Assembly: GCA_003488445.1 (NCBI GenBank)
Contig: DNLO01000029.1
Location: 1 to 6,370 of the forward strand
Direction: 5' to 3'
Length of the DNA: 6,370 nt
DNA from: Lachnospiraceae bacterium
Lineage (GTDB): Bacteria; Bacillota; Clostridia; Lachnospirales; Lachnospiraceae
Made by a program: the position numbers and the translations under genes. Positions 6,012 to 6,370 of this stretch are shown in pieces (the stretch's first letter is position 1; every line of letters begins with the position of its first letter). The notes under the pieces were generated by a model. That model did no database searches. It was not told the origin of the DNA and saw nothing but the letters and a program-made list of their open reading frames with translations.

Positions 6012-6115
6012 AGGGATTCGAACCGCTGCGACGGCGAAGCCGGTAAGAATGATCCAGTGGATCATTCTTAAGCAGCGCGGCCTGAAAGGCGGCGGAGCCG
6101 CCGGCGGGAATCCCT
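6012..6115. repeat. palindromic element with terminal inverted repeats and tRNA-derived ends (MITE-like)
   Basis: The ends AGGGATTC (6012-6019) and GAATCCCT (6108-6115) are exact inverted repeats. Inside are nested stems: CGCTGC/GCAGCG (6024-6029/6072-6077) enclosing CGGC-GAA-GCCG (6032-6042) and a 27-nt palindrome (6044-6070), then GGCGGC-GGA-GCCGCC (6088-6102). Bases 6012-6024 are the reverse complement of the tRNA-Trp T-arm (5942-5954). The right terminal repeat (6108-6115) opens a 14-nt direct copy of the tRNA 3' end that continues to 6121. No open reading frame here looks like a protein. It could be a non-autonomous mobile repeat, a structured RNA or a rearranged tRNA remnant; copy number in the genome would decide. 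Confidence 0.55.
6044..6070. repeat. 27-nt perfect palindrome
   Basis: Two 13-nt arms, TAAGAATGATCCA and TGGATCATTCTTA, meet at a single central G (6057). It is AT-richer than the GC-rich hairpins on each side and forms the longest uninterrupted stem of the surrounding element. As RNA or single-stranded DNA it would be a stable hairpin with a 3-nt loop; as duplex it could bind a symmetric dimer. Confidence 0.85.
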
Positions 6116-6129
6116 CTTCCCGGCTTTTT
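6100..6129 (+). terminator. possible second intrinsic terminator at the element's right edge
   Basis: GGGAA (6106-6110) pairs with TTCCC (6117-6121). GCC (6100-6102) can extend the stem with GGC (6122-6124) across a small bulge, and five T follow (6125-6129). The stem competes with the element's terminal inverted repeat, so its use is uncertain. Confidence 0.35.
6108..6121 (+). repeat. 14-nt direct copy of the tRNA-Trp 3' end
   Basis: GAATCCCTCTTCCC is identical to 5947-5960, covering the 3' half of the T-arm and most of the acceptor 3' strand. The copies start 161 nt apart; the bases flanking the identity differ on both sides (C/G before, C/G after). Such a duplication is what a tRNA-targeting integration would leave, but a decayed tandem tRNA would also give it. 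Confidence 0.75.
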
Positions 6130-6304
6130 CTTAAGATTTCAGACATTAGCAGAGTTCACGAATTTCCACTGATGATCACTGAATGAAACCATAATCCACG
6201 AAAAAATGTTGGTAAAACTTCCTGTACTTTGGCAGTTTTTCATTTTCTTCAGATCCTCTCTTCGCTCACGCAAATTATTACCGATTTGCAATATTAATAA
6301 ATAT
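6130..6304. other. AT-rich intergenic stretch without a recognisable gene
   Basis: I see no coding region, RNA gene or mobile element here; GC falls to about one third (20 of 60 bases in 6181-6240). The only structure noted is a short inverted repeat, GCAAAT (6270-6275) and ATTTGC (6284-6289) around an 8-nt spacer, just upstream of the rightward promoter. It could be an operator but is short enough to be chance. Confidence 0.5.
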
Positions 6305-6333
6305 TTGTCAATAAATAAAATCCCACATATAAT
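6305..6333 (+). promoter_or_regulatory. strong sigma-A promoter pointing out of the window
   Basis: TTGTCA (6305-6310) matches the -35 at five of six bases, TATAAT (6328-6333) matches the -10 fully, and the spacer is 17 nt in AT-rich DNA. Transcription would start near 6340 and run rightward to a gene that lies beyond the window; no start codon with a ribosome-binding site appears before the end. Confidence 0.6.
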
Positions 6334-6370
6334 TATCAGAGAATTGTCTGTGGCATAATTCCAGTGCTCT

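Noticed and set aside
6012..6115. CRISPR array or riboswitch as an explanation of the hairpin-rich segment
   Set aside because: There are no regularly spaced direct repeats, and no downstream gene or recognisable ligand-binding core for a riboswitch.
6004..6186. Small plus-strand frame (60 codons) across the palindromic element
   Set aside because: The peptide is just a translation of inverted repeats and tRNA-derived sequence; no ribosome-binding site precedes it.
6139..6243. 34-codon minus-strand frame starting MKNCQSTGSF
   Set aside because: There is no well-spaced Shine-Dalgarno and no recognised similarity. It could be a transposase remnant, but nothing in it supports that.
6282..6311. 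Leftward promoter using TTGACA read on the minus strand at 6311-6306
   Set aside because: No -10-like hexamer occurs at 16-18 nt spacing on that strand; the nearest TAATAAT lies about 25 nt away.

Overview
The window looks like chromosomal DNA from a gut-type Clostridia, most likely Lachnospiraceae. This is an inference from the protein families (a membrane-anchored clostripain-family protease beside a double-zinc-ribbon membrane protein), the moderate GC of the genes (31 of 60 bases in the stretch 1321-1380), the frequent ATA and AGG/AGA codons, and strong purine-rich Shine-Dalgarno sites combined with TTG and GTG starts. No species can be named from the sequence alone.

Bases 44-5805 hold four co-directional genes with short gaps (54, 57 and 38 nt) and no visible terminator between them, so they may form one transcript. 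They are an ECF-type sigma factor (44-553), phosphoglucosamine mutase GlmM (608-1933, TTG start), a membrane-anchored clostripain-family (C11) cysteine peptidase with Gly/Ser-rich linkers and a C-terminal beta-rich-looking domain (1991-4480, GTG start), and a protein with two zinc ribbons and two C-terminal membrane helices (4519-5805). GlmM makes the glucosamine-1-phosphate used for UDP-GlcNAc, hence peptidoglycan. The protease is predicted to face outward and the zinc-ribbon protein to sit in the membrane. A cell-envelope theme for the set is plausible but inferred.

Bases 5819-5963 form a tRNA-Trp(CCA) transcription unit: a good sigma-A promoter (TTGCAT-17-TATAAT), a 12-bp leader hairpin beginning about where transcription should start, and a 72-nt tRNA without encoded CCA. 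Its D-stem has an unusual U11:C24 mismatch.

Bases 5962-6129 are the least ordinary part. A long hairpin containing the tRNA terminator is followed at once by a roughly 104-bp, almost entirely foldable segment. That segment has 8-bp terminal inverted repeats, an internal 27-nt palindrome and GC-rich hairpins. It also carries an inverted copy of the tRNA T-arm, and a 14-nt exact direct copy of the tRNA 3' end spans its right edge. This resembles a small tRNA-derived or tRNA-targeting palindromic element, or the scar of one.

Bases 6130-6370 are AT-rich (15 GC in the 60 bases 6301-6360) with no gene I can support. They carry one strong rightward promoter (TTGTCA-17-TATAAT, 6305-6333), presumably for a gene beyond the window.
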